Positions 1-7,986 of a stretch of 64,000 bases of DNA are shown here, piece after piece. The notes under the pieces are model-generated. The model was given only the letters and a program-made list of their open reading frames with translations, was not told the DNA's origin and did not search any database. The stretch is taken from contig NZ_CP100351.1 of the NCBI RefSeq assembly GCF_024204645.1, positions 1,798,001 to 1,862,000 of the forward strand, in the 5' to 3' direction. The DNA comes from Desulfomicrobium sp. ZS1. GTDB taxonomy: Bacteria > Desulfobacterota > Desulfovibrionia > Desulfovibrionales > Desulfomicrobiaceae. The number at the start of each line of letters is the position of its first letter. The stretch's first letter is position 1. The translations under genes were made by a program, and so were the position numbers.

Positions 1-160
1 CCTCACGCGCCCCGCATCTACTCCCCCCCCAAGTATTCGCAGGGATGCTCCCAACAGTCCGGGACGATCCAGCCTATCACGATTGCCGCGCCGAGCCACA
101 AACTGCACAAAGAATGCGTCACACACATCCAAACCTTCGTCGCAACCAGCGAGGAGCACG

Positions 161-1483
161 ATGAACGAAAGCGCACAGCATCAAGTCCCGTATGAAGAAA
201 TCCTCCACGCCATCGCCATGGACGCCCATGACGGGCTAGCTAAACCTGGGGATATTTCGCCAGCCAAACCTGAACATATTGACCACCCCGATACGCGCTG
301 CGGCTTACCGATCCATGCCTACGCCACCCACGAGTCCAGCAACCGCAAGCCCCGGAGCCCCCGAATGAACGAGACGCGTCAGATCAACGCCAACATACTC
401 CACCAACTGTTTGAAACCAAAGCCATACGGCTGGAGCGCGGCGCAATATTCGACCATGCGCTTGCCCCCAAAGGTCCGGATTTCGACTTTGATCGTGTGG
501 AGGGGATGCTCTTGGGCGCGGCCATCGGCGACTCTCTTGGAAATACTTCGGAATCAAGACTTCCACTCATCAGACGGCAACTCCACTGTGAAATCCGCGA
601 CTATTTGGCCCGCGATGGGACAGGCTGCGCCAAGGGGTATCCCAGTGACGACACGCAGCTGACATTCTGGACCCTGGAGCAGCTGATCGAGGACAAGGGC
701 GAGTTCATACCGGAGCACCTGGCCCGCAAATTTGCGGAAAGCGGCCGGATTTACGGCATCGGCCAGACCGTGAGAGGCTTTCTGAAAGCGTACAAATCGG
801 GGCAGCCCTTGCATGAATGCGGGCCGCACTCCGCCGGCAACGGCGCACTCATGCGCATCGCGCCCATGCTCATCCCGCACCTGCGCCACGGCGGCACGGA
901 CATTTGGATCGACACGGCCCTCTCGGCCATGATGACCCACAATGACCATGCGTCCACTTCCTCATGCCTGGCTTTCACGGCCATGCTCTGGGAACTGCTG
1001 GACATGAAGACTCCCCCGCCGCCACACTGGTGGCCGGAAAGATACGCAGCCATCACCGCCGATCTTCAAGGCAGGATCGGGTATACCCCGAGAAGCGGAT
1101 GTATGAAGTACTCCTTCGATGGCCCGTTGCATCAGTTTGTCAGCGAAAAGCTGGCCTGGGCGCATGCCAATAACTTGAGCGCCATGGAAGCCTGCGAAAT
1201 CTGGCATTCCGGAGCATATCTGCTGGAGACCGTGCCCAGCGTCCTGTATATCCTCATGCGCCACGGCCATGATCCGGAAGAAGCGTTGGTGCGGGCAGTC
1301 AATGACACCAAAGACAACGACACCGTCGCGTCCATCGTAGGCGCTGCTATCGGCGCGCTCCACGGCAGGAAAGGCCTGCCGGATCGCTGGATTGAAGGAC
1401 TTGCAGGCAGGACCAGAGGGACGGATGACGGCCAGGTATTCAGACTCATATCCAAGGCCCGCCTCGAATTTTGGGAAAAATGA
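161..1483 (+). CDS. ADP-ribosylglycohydrolase (DraG/ARH family)
   Basis: Predicted 440-aa enzyme that removes ADP-ribose from proteins or hydrolyses related ADP-ribosyl bonds using a di-metal centre. Family marks seen: GAAIGDSLG near residue 120, the acidic SDDTQLT motif near 162, NGALMRIAP near 228, HNDHAS near 260 and the C-terminal metal-binding NDTKDNDT followed by a GAAIGALHG helix near 381-400. The ATG at 161 is chosen because GAGGAG lies directly upstream; the open frame runs back to 83 without a ribosome site, and ATG 364 is an alternative that would remove a poorly conserved 67-aa leader. A small hydrolase follows after 53 bases, so the two may be cotranscribed. Whether it belongs to a toxin or antiphage module is inference from its position beside WYL and NERD-helicase genes. 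The 160 bases before it show no gene. Confidence 0.85.
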   Translation: MNESAQHQVPYEEILHAIAMDAHDGLAKPGDISPAKPEHIDHPDTRCGLPIHAYATHESSNRKPRSPRMNETRQINANILHQLFETKAIRLERGAIFDHALAPKGPDFDFDRVEGMLLGAAIGDSLGNTSESRLPLIRRQLHCEIRDYLARDGTGCAKGYPSDDTQLTFWTLEQLIEDKGEFIPEHLARKFAESGRIYGIGQTVRGFLKAYKSGQPLHECGPHSAGNGALMRIAPMLIPHLRHGGTDIWIDTALSAMMTHNDHASTSSCLAFTAMLWELLDMKTPPPPHWWPERYAAITADLQGRIGYTPRSGCMKYSFDGPLHQFVSEKLAWAHANNLSAMEACEIWHSGAYLLETVPSVLYILMRHGHDPEEALVRAVNDTKDNDTVASIVGAAIGALHGRKGLPDRWIEGLAGRTRGTDDGQVFRLISKARLEFWEK

Positions 1484-1536
1484 CCTCCGGGGGCAAAACG
1501 CCCCTGTGCAACAAAGTCAGCAAAGAGAGACTCATC

Positions 1537-2034
1537 ATGCAAAGGACAATCATTTTCCTGCACGGCAAACAGTCAACGCCGGAAGGCTCGGGCAGCGGCA
1601 AGGCGATCAGGGAACATTTCTCAAGCGAACACAACGTGCTCATCCCGGATTACAAACCCATGGAGCGCACTCATGAAGAAGTCGAAGCCTATTTGAGGGA
1701 GTACATCTCCCCGCACCCCGAAGCGCTCATTGTCGGCATTTCCCTGGGCGGCTATTGGGCCTATCGCATGGCGAGCATCCTGTCTGCCAACCTTGGCCTG
1801 TCCTGCGTCCTGCTCAACCCATATTTCTACAACTATCCCGAGATCGAAATTCCCATGCCGCTGGCAACGATCCCGATCACCGTCGTCGTCAACCTCGACG
1901 ACGACCTCATCAAACCGCAAGAAGTGATCAAACGCTTCCAAGGTGCGGCGACAATCAGAGCATTCGAGAAAGGCGGGCACAGGTTCAAGGACAAGACGCC
2001 GATCGTCGAAGCCGTCAATGCCAGTCTGCGGTGA
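1537..2034 (+). CDS. YqiA/UPF0227-like alpha/beta hydrolase
   Basis: Predicted 165-aa small alpha/beta-hydrolase, probably a cytoplasmic esterase of the YqiA type. Seen: an early FLHGKQSTP oxyanion-type segment, the nucleophile elbow GISLGG with Ser near residue 68, LLNPY after it, an acidic cluster NLDDDLI near 119-125 as source of the catalytic Asp, and GGHRF near 146 with the catalytic His. Length fits the family (about 160-200 aa). The ATG at 1537 follows AAAGAGAG; a longer frame from 1471 overlaps the upstream gene. Its substrate is unknown. It sits between an ADP-ribosylglycohydrolase and a WYL regulator on the same strand. Confidence 0.8.
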   Translation: MQRTIIFLHGKQSTPEGSGSGKAIREHFSSEHNVLIPDYKPMERTHEEVEAYLREYISPHPEALIVGISLGGYWAYRMASILSANLGLSCVLLNPYFYNYPEIEIPMPLATIPITVVVNLDDDLIKPQEVIKRFQGAATIRAFEKGGHRFKDKTPIVEAVNASLR

Positions 2035-2200
2035 GAGAACAGTTTGGAGACGACGGGTACATATGAGCGATATCTCGGTTTTTTTTGTTGTCATACAATC
2101 CAACATATCTAGCGTTGCGCAGCAAGACACGCTACATCTGCACGGTCTCGCCCAGACTCCTGGGCGCAATCTGTGCAACCCTGAAGATATCGAGATCAGC

Positions 2201-3172
2201 ATGGCCAACGATTCCCAGAAAATCCAACAACTCCGACGCGTCCTGCTCCTATACCAACTGGTCAAAACAAGGCCGGAGATGTCCTCCAAGGCACTCCAGG
2301 AGGAACTGGGCATCGGCAAGTCGACATACAATCGAGACCGGGAATTCATGAATAAACTGGGGGTCGACTTCAAATACGACAAGGCAAAGAAGCGACAGGA
2401 CCTCACAAAGGATGCATATTTACCAATTCCCGACTTGAGCCTCGATGAACGCTTGGCCATTATCCTGGCCCTGAGCCAATTGGGGGAACTGCAGGAATCC
2501 TTTCTCGCCGAACACGCCAGGGCCGCGGCGGCGAAACTCCTCGCCGGACAGGAGCAGTCCTTTTGCGACGTCTGCAAGGCTCTGCTCGAACATAACGTCT
2601 CCCATGGCGGACTGACGAGTCAGGAGCAGATCGTCGACGAACTGCTCAAGGCCACCATCAAACGCCGGCGCATCCGTATCAGCTATTGCAAACCGGGCCA
2701 ACCGGCCGAAGACTATGAAGTCGAACCCTATCAGGTTTTCGTGGTCGATGGGTTCCTGTACATGGATGGGTACTGCATTGAACGCAAGGAGATCCGCTGC
2801 TTCAAGGTGTGCCGGATTCAGAGCGTACGCGACCTCGGCCTAACCTTCTCCAATCTGCGCGAATACGATTTCGCCCGCAGACGGACCAACGTTTTCGGTA
2901 TCTACGCCTCTGATCTGAAACCCGAGCACGTTAAAGTCTGGTTCGCAGCGGAAATTGCGCCGTTCATCCGCGAAGAATCCCGCCATGCATCGCAGAAGCT
3001 CACCGAAAACAGTGACGGGAGCCTCTTTTTCGAGGTCGATGTGGCGGAACCGGAAGAGGTCTTGTGGTGGGCCCTGCGCTGGGGAGGGAATTTCGAGATC
3101 ATCGAACCGCAGTGGCTCAGGGACGAGGCCATCAAGACCATCAGGAAGATGGCGCAGCGATATAAGAAATAG
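2201..3172 (+). CDS. WYL-domain transcriptional regulator
   Basis: Predicted 323-aa one-component DNA-binding regulator. The N-terminus (residues about 8-60) forms a winged-helix type HTH (ALQEELGIGKSTYNRDREF), and the C-terminal half carries a WYL domain, seen as RIRISYCKPG, then YEVEPYQVFVVDGFLYMDGYC and FKVCRI. WYL domains bind nucleic acid or nucleotide ligands and often control phage-defence genes (family knowledge). The ATG at 2201 is the first Met that starts the HTH cleanly, but its ribosome site is weak (GAG only); the frame is open back to 1943. It ends 8 bases before the NERD-helicase gene, so the two form an operon and the helicase is the likely regulated partner. Confidence 0.85.
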   Translation: MANDSQKIQQLRRVLLLYQLVKTRPEMSSKALQEELGIGKSTYNRDREFMNKLGVDFKYDKAKKRQDLTKDAYLPIPDLSLDERLAIILALSQLGELQESFLAEHARAAAAKLLAGQEQSFCDVCKALLEHNVSHGGLTSQEQIVDELLKATIKRRRIRISYCKPGQPAEDYEVEPYQVFVVDGFLYMDGYCIERKEIRCFKVCRIQSVRDLGLTFSNLREYDFARRRTNVFGIYASDLKPEHVKVWFAAEIAPFIREESRHASQKLTENSDGSLFFEVDVAEPEEVLWWALRWGGNFEIIEPQWLRDEAIKTIRKMAQRYKK

Positions 3173-3180
3173 GACTCAAA

Positions 3181-4962
3181 ATGGCGACAATGTTCCCGGA
3201 AGCAGCTTCCGTCTTCACGACGGAAGGAGAAAAATTTTTTTATAATTTCCTCAGCAAGGTTGCCAGGCCAGATTCTCAGATTCTCGCGTGGTATGAACCC
3301 GACATATCCGGCAGAGAACCTGATTTCATTCTCTTTTCGCCAGATTGTGGACTGATCGTTTTTGAAGTCAAAGATTGGCGGATTGAGCAAATTCTTGAAG
3401 CAAACCCGAAAGAATTTCGATTACGCTGCGGCGCCCATGACGAACCGCGCAAAAATCCGCAAGCACAAGCCCGAGAATATGTGAAGGAGTTGCTGACTCG
3501 AATCACTCGCGATCAGTCCGAGGCCAAACAATCACCCGGAAAGTCTCCCGTCCCCATTACAGAAGGGGTCGTCTTTCCCTACATCACAAAATCCGATTTT
3601 CTTGAAGCCAAGCTCGATCAAGTCATCCCCGTCGGCAAAATCATCTTCTGGGACGATCTGCATGAGCTTTCACCTTTCTGGTCAGACCCATCAGGAACGT
3701 TGTTTCGGAAATGGTTGCAGGAAAAATATCCTCCCCTCTTTTCTTTCGCGCTTTCTCCGCGCCAAACGGCATGGATCAGAGCGATGCTGTTTCCCATCGT
3801 TCGCATCAATCTGCCTCACCGGGCAGGATTCGTGCATAATGACAATGAAAACGTCATCCAAGCTCTCGATCATTGCCAGGAACAATTGGCCAGAAATTTC
3901 ACGCAAGGCAAACGCCTCGTCACCGGGCCGTCGGGAAGCGGAAAAACACTGATATTGGCCCACCAAGCGTGGCACTTGCCAAGGGTCAATCCGAAAATCA
4001 AAAAAATTCTCTTTACATGCTTCAATCTGTCATTGCCGGGGTATATCCGCAGGCTACTGGCTCGAAAGCATGTCCCCATGGGCGAAAATGGGGTCGAAGT
4101 CATCTCCATCTACGACCTGTGTGAACGTATTCTTGGCGAACGCCTGGCCCACGCCAAGGAGCAGACGGATTATTATGAAATGGTGGTTGAGGAAGCGCTG
4201 AAAGCACTGTCCACAAACCCTGGGATGGGTTTGTGGGATGCCATTCTCGTCGACGAGGGACAAGACTTCACCCCGGAAATGGCCCAACTTCTTCTGAAAC
4301 TCCTGCACCCAAAGCACGGTGTGCTGACAATCGCCCTAGATGAAAACCAATCAATTTACAGCAGTGAAACCCGCATGTGGGAGAACTTGGGAATTCATGG
4401 CCTGAAGGTTTTTCGCCTTGCGGAGCAGTACAGATGCACAGGACATATTGCAGCCTTGGGGACCCAACTTTTGGACTCCTACCCGCACAAATCCTATGAA
4501 TCCGCCCCAACCGGCAACATACCAAAAATAATGGCTTTTCCGGATCAACAACGGCTTCTTGAAGGAATCGCAACCGAGATTGCCCAGCGCGTCCAAGACG
4601 GCACCCCAATGTCCGAAATAGCTGTTCTTTACACCAACACCAGACAAAAAGACGGCTCTCTTTTGCCAGTCCAGCTCATAAAGCTACTAGAAAGCAAAGG
4701 GGTATTGGCTGAATGGCCCGCAGAGGACGAGAGATCCAAACGCCGCTTCGACATCACGTCGGACACGGTTAAAATCTCAACGATCCACAGCGTGAAAGGG
4801 ATGGATTTCGGCCATGTATTCCTGATCGGTCTGGACGATCTGAAGGACTACCCTGAAGGCAAGAACAGGCGCCTTGCATACGCAGGAATCACTCGTGCCC
4901 GGCATGAACTTTTCATTGCCTATGTCGAAAACAGTGGGATGATTCCGGCACTGAAACTTTAG
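3181..4962 (+). CDS. NERD nuclease-domain SF1 helicase
   Basis: Predicted 593-aa fusion. Residues about 10-130 resemble a NERD domain, a PD-(D/E)XK-type nuclease fold, with PDFILF followed by VFEVKDW (D...ExK). The rest is a UvrD-like superfamily 1 helicase: Walker A GPSGSGKT near 249-256, Walker B LVDEGQDF near 353-360, the STIHSVKGMDF motif near 535 and motif VI YAGITRARHE near 567. It should act on DNA, coupling ATP-driven unwinding to cleavage or nicking. The gene starts 8 bases after a WYL regulator. NERD-helicases recur in defence islands, so an antiphage or plasmid-restriction role is plausible but not shown here. Start ATG 3181 is reasonable; upstream AGGACTC is a modest ribosome site. 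Confidence 0.85.
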   Translation: MATMFPEAASVFTTEGEKFFYNFLSKVARPDSQILAWYEPDISGREPDFILFSPDCGLIVFEVKDWRIEQILEANPKEFRLRCGAHDEPRKNPQAQAREYVKELLTRITRDQSEAKQSPGKSPVPITEGVVFPYITKSDFLEAKLDQVIPVGKIIFWDDLHELSPFWSDPSGTLFRKWLQEKYPPLFSFALSPRQTAWIRAMLFPIVRINLPHRAGFVHNDNENVIQALDHCQEQLARNFTQGKRLVTGPSGSGKTLILAHQAWHLPRVNPKIKKILFTCFNLSLPGYIRRLLARKHVPMGENGVEVISIYDLCERILGERLAHAKEQTDYYEMVVEEALKALSTNPGMGLWDAILVDEGQDFTPEMAQLLLKLLHPKHGVLTIALDENQSIYSSETRMWENLGIHGLKVFRLAEQYRCTGHIAALGTQLLDSYPHKSYESAPTGNIPKIMAFPDQQRLLEGIATEIAQRVQDGTPMSEIAVLYTNTRQKDGSLLPVQLIKLLESKGVLAEWPAEDERSKRRFDITSDTVKISTIHSVKGMDFGHVFLIGLDDLKDYPEGKNRRLAYAGITRARHELFIAYVENSGMIPALKL

Positions 4963-5010
4963 AAGAGCCCTTAACCGGCAAACAATCAGCTCGCAAAGAA
5001 ACCCAAGATA

Positions 5011-5029
5011 CTTTCCATTTTCTGGAAAG
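5011..5029. promoter_or_regulatory. Inverted repeat, candidate WYL operator 1
   Basis: Perfect inverted repeat CTTTCCA-TTTTC-TGGAAAG lies 68 bases before the ATG of the small membrane protein gene at 5097. Its core TTCCA-N5-TGGAA has the same arms and spacing as the repeat at 6716-6732 in front of the WYL regulator gene. Seen directly; the operator role and the identity of the binding protein are inference. Confidence 0.5.
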
Positions 5030-5096
5030 ATGCTCGTGCATGCTCCTTCATCATGGCGGGGAAACGAATTTTCCCGTGAAATACAAGGAGGACTGT

Positions 5097-5393
5097 ATGA
5101 ACAAATTTTTATGGTTTCTGGGCGGATGTGCTACCGGACTGCTTGCCGCAGCGGCGATTTCCGTATTGGATGAAAGTTGCGGCTCGTCATCTTCATGTGA
5201 CGATGACGAGGATGTTGAATTTGCAGACGAGGACGCCCCTGATGAAGAGGCTCCGATCTATCCAGAAAATTATTGCAAGGCAGCTTCGGCAGTCTTTGCC
5301 AAAGCCTTCCCCCGCGGCGATGTCGACAGAAACAGCGACAACGAACAGACTGAGCGCGACATCCCTGACTGCCCCGATCACCAAACAACCTGA
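5097..5393 (+). CDS. Small acidic single-pass membrane protein
   Basis: 98-aa protein of unknown function. It begins MNKFLWFLGGCATGLLAAAA, a hydrophobic N-terminal segment that is either a signal anchor or a membrane helix, followed by a Cys/Ser patch, a strongly acidic stretch (CDDDEDVEFADEDAPDEE) and a short helical region. Start is fixed by a strong AAGGAGG site 5 bases before ATG 5097; a longer frame from 5040 has no such support. The zinc-ribbon gene at 5404 follows after 10 bases. An inverted repeat matching one at the WYL gene lies upstream. Not recognised as a named family. Confidence 0.75.
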   Translation: MNKFLWFLGGCATGLLAAAAISVLDESCGSSSSCDDDEDVEFADEDAPDEEAPIYPENYCKAASAVFAKAFPRGDVDRNSDNEQTERDIPDCPDHQTT

Positions 5394-5403
5394 GAGGAGA
5401 TTC

Positions 5404-5577
5404 ATGAAAATCCCCTGCCCCCAATGCGGCTCCAATAACACGAAGTGCTCCCCCGACGGTCCCAAAATTATCGCTTTGATTGAAAAGTTGCTCCCAATAA
5501 ACCCACGCGTCCCCGGTGGACGCTATACTGTGGAATGCAAAGATTGCGGGCACAAGGGACTCATCCTGGTCAACTAA
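5404..5577 (+). CDS. Small zinc-ribbon protein
   Basis: 57-aa protein with two CxxC knuckles, CPQCGS at residues 5-10 and CKDCGH near 46-51, so it should bind one zinc ion. Ribosome site GAGGAGA precedes ATG 5404. It lies 10 bases after the acidic membrane protein gene and is probably in the same transcript. Function unknown; such ribbons usually serve protein or nucleic acid contacts. Confidence 0.75.
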   Translation: MKIPCPQCGSNNTKCSPDGPKIIALIEKLLPINPRVPGGRYTVECKDCGHKGLILVN

Positions 5578-5613
5578 AAAAATGAGCGGCATGGGATCAC
5601 CTGTGCCGCTCAT
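5575..5613 (-). terminator. Intrinsic terminator between convergent genes
   Basis: A perfect 10-bp stem, ATGAGCGGCA at 5582-5591 with TGCCGCTCAT at 5604-5613 and a 12-base loop. On the minus strand the stem is followed by seven T residues, so it should end the WYL gene transcript. It may also slow plus-strand transcription from the zinc-ribbon gene, although that side lacks a clean T-run. Confidence 0.8.
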
Positions 5614-5651
5614 CTTGAAATACGCATCCCTCTTTTATTTTAAAGAAAATT

Positions 5652-6689
5652 TCAAGAAACTTCGCTTTGTGTCTCGCACAACGAATAATATCCCAAGGCA
5701 TCCGCCAATTCCTCGCGAACCCGCTCTCGTAGATGTGCAGGTCGCAGCAGTTCGGCTTCACGCCCAAAGCTCAAAATCCATTTGACCACCTCAAGTTCCG
5801 ATTGTGCTTGAAAGGTCAGCACCACAGACCCATCGGGAGCCTCCTCCAATCGGTCGCACGCGCTCCATTGGCGCTCCCTGACATACCTGGCACCGCCTGA
5901 ACTGAATTTGGCCGACACTTCAAAGGGGGTTGTCTGGCGCGACATCCCGAAATGACCGTTTTCATCGATAGGAGGCAGAACCCGCAGCGCTCCTTCAGGG
6001 ACTATTCGACGCGTCGGCTGCAGCACCTGCAGCCTATGAATGGCCAAGGTAATCTCACGCTGCACTTCCGGGACGCCCCTTTCGGCGACTGTCCACCCGC
6101 GAACATACAATGCTTCATGAAAAGCCATTACCCGCACAGGCACAAAAACATGCGTTTTTGGTGCGTCACGGTGCGGAGAAAGATAGTCAGCCGCCACCAC
6201 CTGCCGCTCCCGAATGGCAACCATGAGACGCTCAAGGATCTTCTCGAACGCTGAATAGTCGATGCGGCCTTTTGCAACGCCCTGGCCAAGTGGAGTCAGG
6301 GCATGGATGCGCGTCTCATAATCATCCAGAAGCACCGCCGCCTTCTCTGCCGTTTTTTCAAGATTGGCCCTCATCCCTTCGGGCAGCAAATGGCACATCC
6401 ATTCCCTGCACAACACGAGCTGCGACAGCTCCGTGTCGGTCAGAGTTACCTTGGGGCGGTCGCACAGCACCTGAATCTGATAGTAAGACTGGCGGTTTTC
6501 GGTTCGCCGCTGAAGCTTTGCTCCAGGAGTCGCTTCAAGTTGATCGATAAGCCGCAAGACCGTCTGGCGCGAACACTCAAGCTTCTCGGCGAGATCGCCA
6601 AGCGAGTAGGCCCGGCCAGTAAACAACAAAAGATACAGAAGCTTGAGAGCTTTTTCCGTAGCCGTGGACTCGTGTTTCTTACGGGGCAT
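5652..6689 (-). CDS. WYL-domain transcriptional regulator (second)
   Basis: Predicted 345-aa regulator. An N-terminal HTH of the DeoR/HTH_11 type (LGDLAEKLECSRQTVLRLIDQLE, residues about 25-50) is followed by a WYL domain (RQVVAADYLSPH, then VFVPVRVMAFHEALYVRGWT) and a C-terminal extension ending in RELRERVREELADALGYY-like helices typical of WYL proteins. Start ATG 6689 has GGAGG four bases upstream; the frame continues to 6722. An inverted repeat ATTCCA-N5-TGGAAT sits 27 bases upstream and is a good candidate for autoregulation. It faces the two small genes 5097-5577, which share the repeat, and diverges from the YkvA-like gene at 6827. Confidence 0.85.
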   Translation of the reverse strand: MPRKKHESTATEKALKLLYLLLFTGRAYSLGDLAEKLECSRQTVLRLIDQLEATPGAKLQRRTENRQSYYQIQVLCDRPKVTLTDTELSQLVLCREWMCHLLPEGMRANLEKTAEKAAVLLDDYETRIHALTPLGQGVAKGRIDYSAFEKILERLMVAIRERQVVAADYLSPHRDAPKTHVFVPVRVMAFHEALYVRGWTVAERGVPEVQREITLAIHRLQVLQPTRRIVPEGALRVLPPIDENGHFGMSRQTTPFEVSAKFSSGGARYVRERQWSACDRLEEAPDGSVVLTFQAQSELEVVKWILSFGREAELLRPAHLRERVREELADALGYYSLCETQSEVS

Positions 6690-6715
6690 CCATCCTCCAA
6701 AAATTTCGCCGAAAC

Positions 6716-6732
6716 ATTCCAAAATATGGAAT
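6716..6732. promoter_or_regulatory. Inverted repeat, candidate WYL operator 2
   Basis: ATTCCA-AAATA-TGGAAT, a perfect 6-bp inverted repeat with a 5-base spacer, lies between the divergent WYL gene (start 6689) and YkvA-like gene (start 6827). It matches the core and spacing of the repeat at 5011-5029. Probably autoregulatory; this is inference from position and repetition. Confidence 0.5.
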
Positions 6733-6826
6733 CATATGGTGCGAGAGAATCTGAGAAAGGTCAACGGGTGTCGCCAATCAAGCAATACGCGATCCCAAAA
6801 ATGCAACAGTCACGGAGGAAAGCATC

Positions 6827-7174
6827 ATGGCAATGAACGGGCAACAAAAGGGAGAAACCCTGTCGATGGCAGCTGGAATGGCTGACGACTTTGATCCCAA
6901 GCAGGCAGAGGAGTTCTTATCGAAGCATGCGGACAAGGTGTGGTTTTCGGACTTTGCCATGCTGCTTCGAATGCTCACCACGGAGGGGTACAGCCTGAGC
7001 CCATCAACCTGGGCCATCATTGCCGGGGCTTTGGCATATGTTATTTTTCCGGTAGATGTGATCCCAGATTTTATCCCAGTGCTGGGGTGGCTTGATGATG
7101 CATTTGTGTTGGGAACGGTGGTCACTACGCTGAAAAATGAAATCAATAATTTCAGAAATTTATACGAACCATAA
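6827..7174 (+). CDS. YkvA/DUF1232 family membrane-associated protein
   Basis: 115-aa protein with the DUF1232 signature ALAYVIFPVDVIPDFIPVLG followed by WLDDAFVLGTVV (residues about 65-100), a short hydrophobic hairpin region. Family members are small membrane-associated proteins of unclear function. A strong GGAGGAAAG site precedes ATG 6827. It is divergent from the WYL regulator and could be under its control through the repeat at 6716. Confidence 0.85.
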   Translation: MAMNGQQKGETLSMAAGMADDFDPKQAEEFLSKHADKVWFSDFAMLLRMLTTEGYSLSPSTWAIIAGALAYVIFPVDVIPDFIPVLGWLDDAFVLGTVVTTLKNEINNFRNLYEP

Positions 7175-7342
7175 TAACAAATGTATGACACCTGCTGATA
7201 TCTTTCACACAAGAGAAAAACGTCATACACACTATTCTCTTGACACAGAAAGGATCTTGAAGAACAAAATTTTCTAAGATTCCTATTTGCAAATGGTGCG
7301 ATTGAAGCAAATGCCCGTTTTAAACGACGAGCAATTTTCTAA

Positions 7343-7376
7343 GGGGGCAGGCCATATTCGAGGCCTGCTTGCCCCC
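7343..7376. other. GC-rich hairpin in intergenic region
   Basis: GGGGGCAGGCC at 7343-7353 pairs with GGCCTGCTTGCCCCC at 7362-7376, with a 4-base bulge and an 8-base loop. It lies about 170 bases after the YkvA-like gene. No T-run follows on the plus strand, so it is a weak terminator candidate or an RNA structure of unknown role. Confidence 0.4.
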
Positions 7377-7448
7377 AGATTACCCACAGATTTTCCAGAG
7401 GACCTATTTTTGAGACCTACGATGATTACGTCGTGAAGGCGCTGAAAG

Positions 7449-7808
7449 ATGCCCCCCGGCGAGATGGAGAAAATCCCCGTGGAGGTGCGTCTTGCACGAG
7501 GCGTTGCAGTGGTTTTACTACAAATCGAAGAGCGGTTTCCCGTTGGTATCGAAGACCTGTTGCCATTGTTGATTGCAAATCCATATGGAAATTTTTTTAC
7601 ACCGACTCGTATTGCCGCCTTGTTGAATGCTTTTGCTCAGGCAGATTTAGCGATTCGCAACATGGTCAAGTACTTTGATAATCAGTTGGGAGTGTCCGCC
7701 AGTATCCGCGTTGAAGATGCCATGCTGAACGCAGAGAAGCAGTTGAAAGAAAATGAGGGCAAGAGCGAAGACGAATTGTTGGAAATAATTCAGTGCCAGA
7801 TATTTTAA
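7449..7808 (+). CDS. Hypothetical protein
   Basis: 119-aa predicted cytoplasmic, mainly helical protein, not recognised. It contains VEVRLARGVAVVLLQIEERFP, a PTRIAALLNAFAQADLAIRNMVKYFD helix and a charged tail (KQLKENEGKSEDELLEII). ATG 7449 has GAAGG about 10 bases upstream; ATG 7474 (MEKIPVEV) is an alternative. Amino-acid composition looks like a genuine protein and the frame is uninterrupted. No clear operon partner. Confidence 0.55.
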   Translation: MPPGEMEKIPVEVRLARGVAVVLLQIEERFPVGIEDLLPLLIANPYGNFFTPTRIAALLNAFAQADLAIRNMVKYFDNQLGVSASIRVEDAMLNAEKQLKENEGKSEDELLEIIQCQIF

Positions 7809-7986
7809 GCATTCCGTAGAGTTTCCCCAAATAACAAATGGATATTGCCGTTACCTTCTCGAATATTTCAACTTTTTGGTATAAATTTAAATAATATTGC
7901 ATACTAACCGTGCAAGACAAAAAATCCAAGGATCACTACCCTAGAGGAATCCCTAAAACACTCATTTCAACCAAAGAGTCTTTTCT

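Noticed and set aside
1621-2577. 318-codon minus-strand open frame
   Set aside because: Antisense to the YqiA-like and WYL genes, Ser/Arg/Cys-rich shadow composition, no motif.
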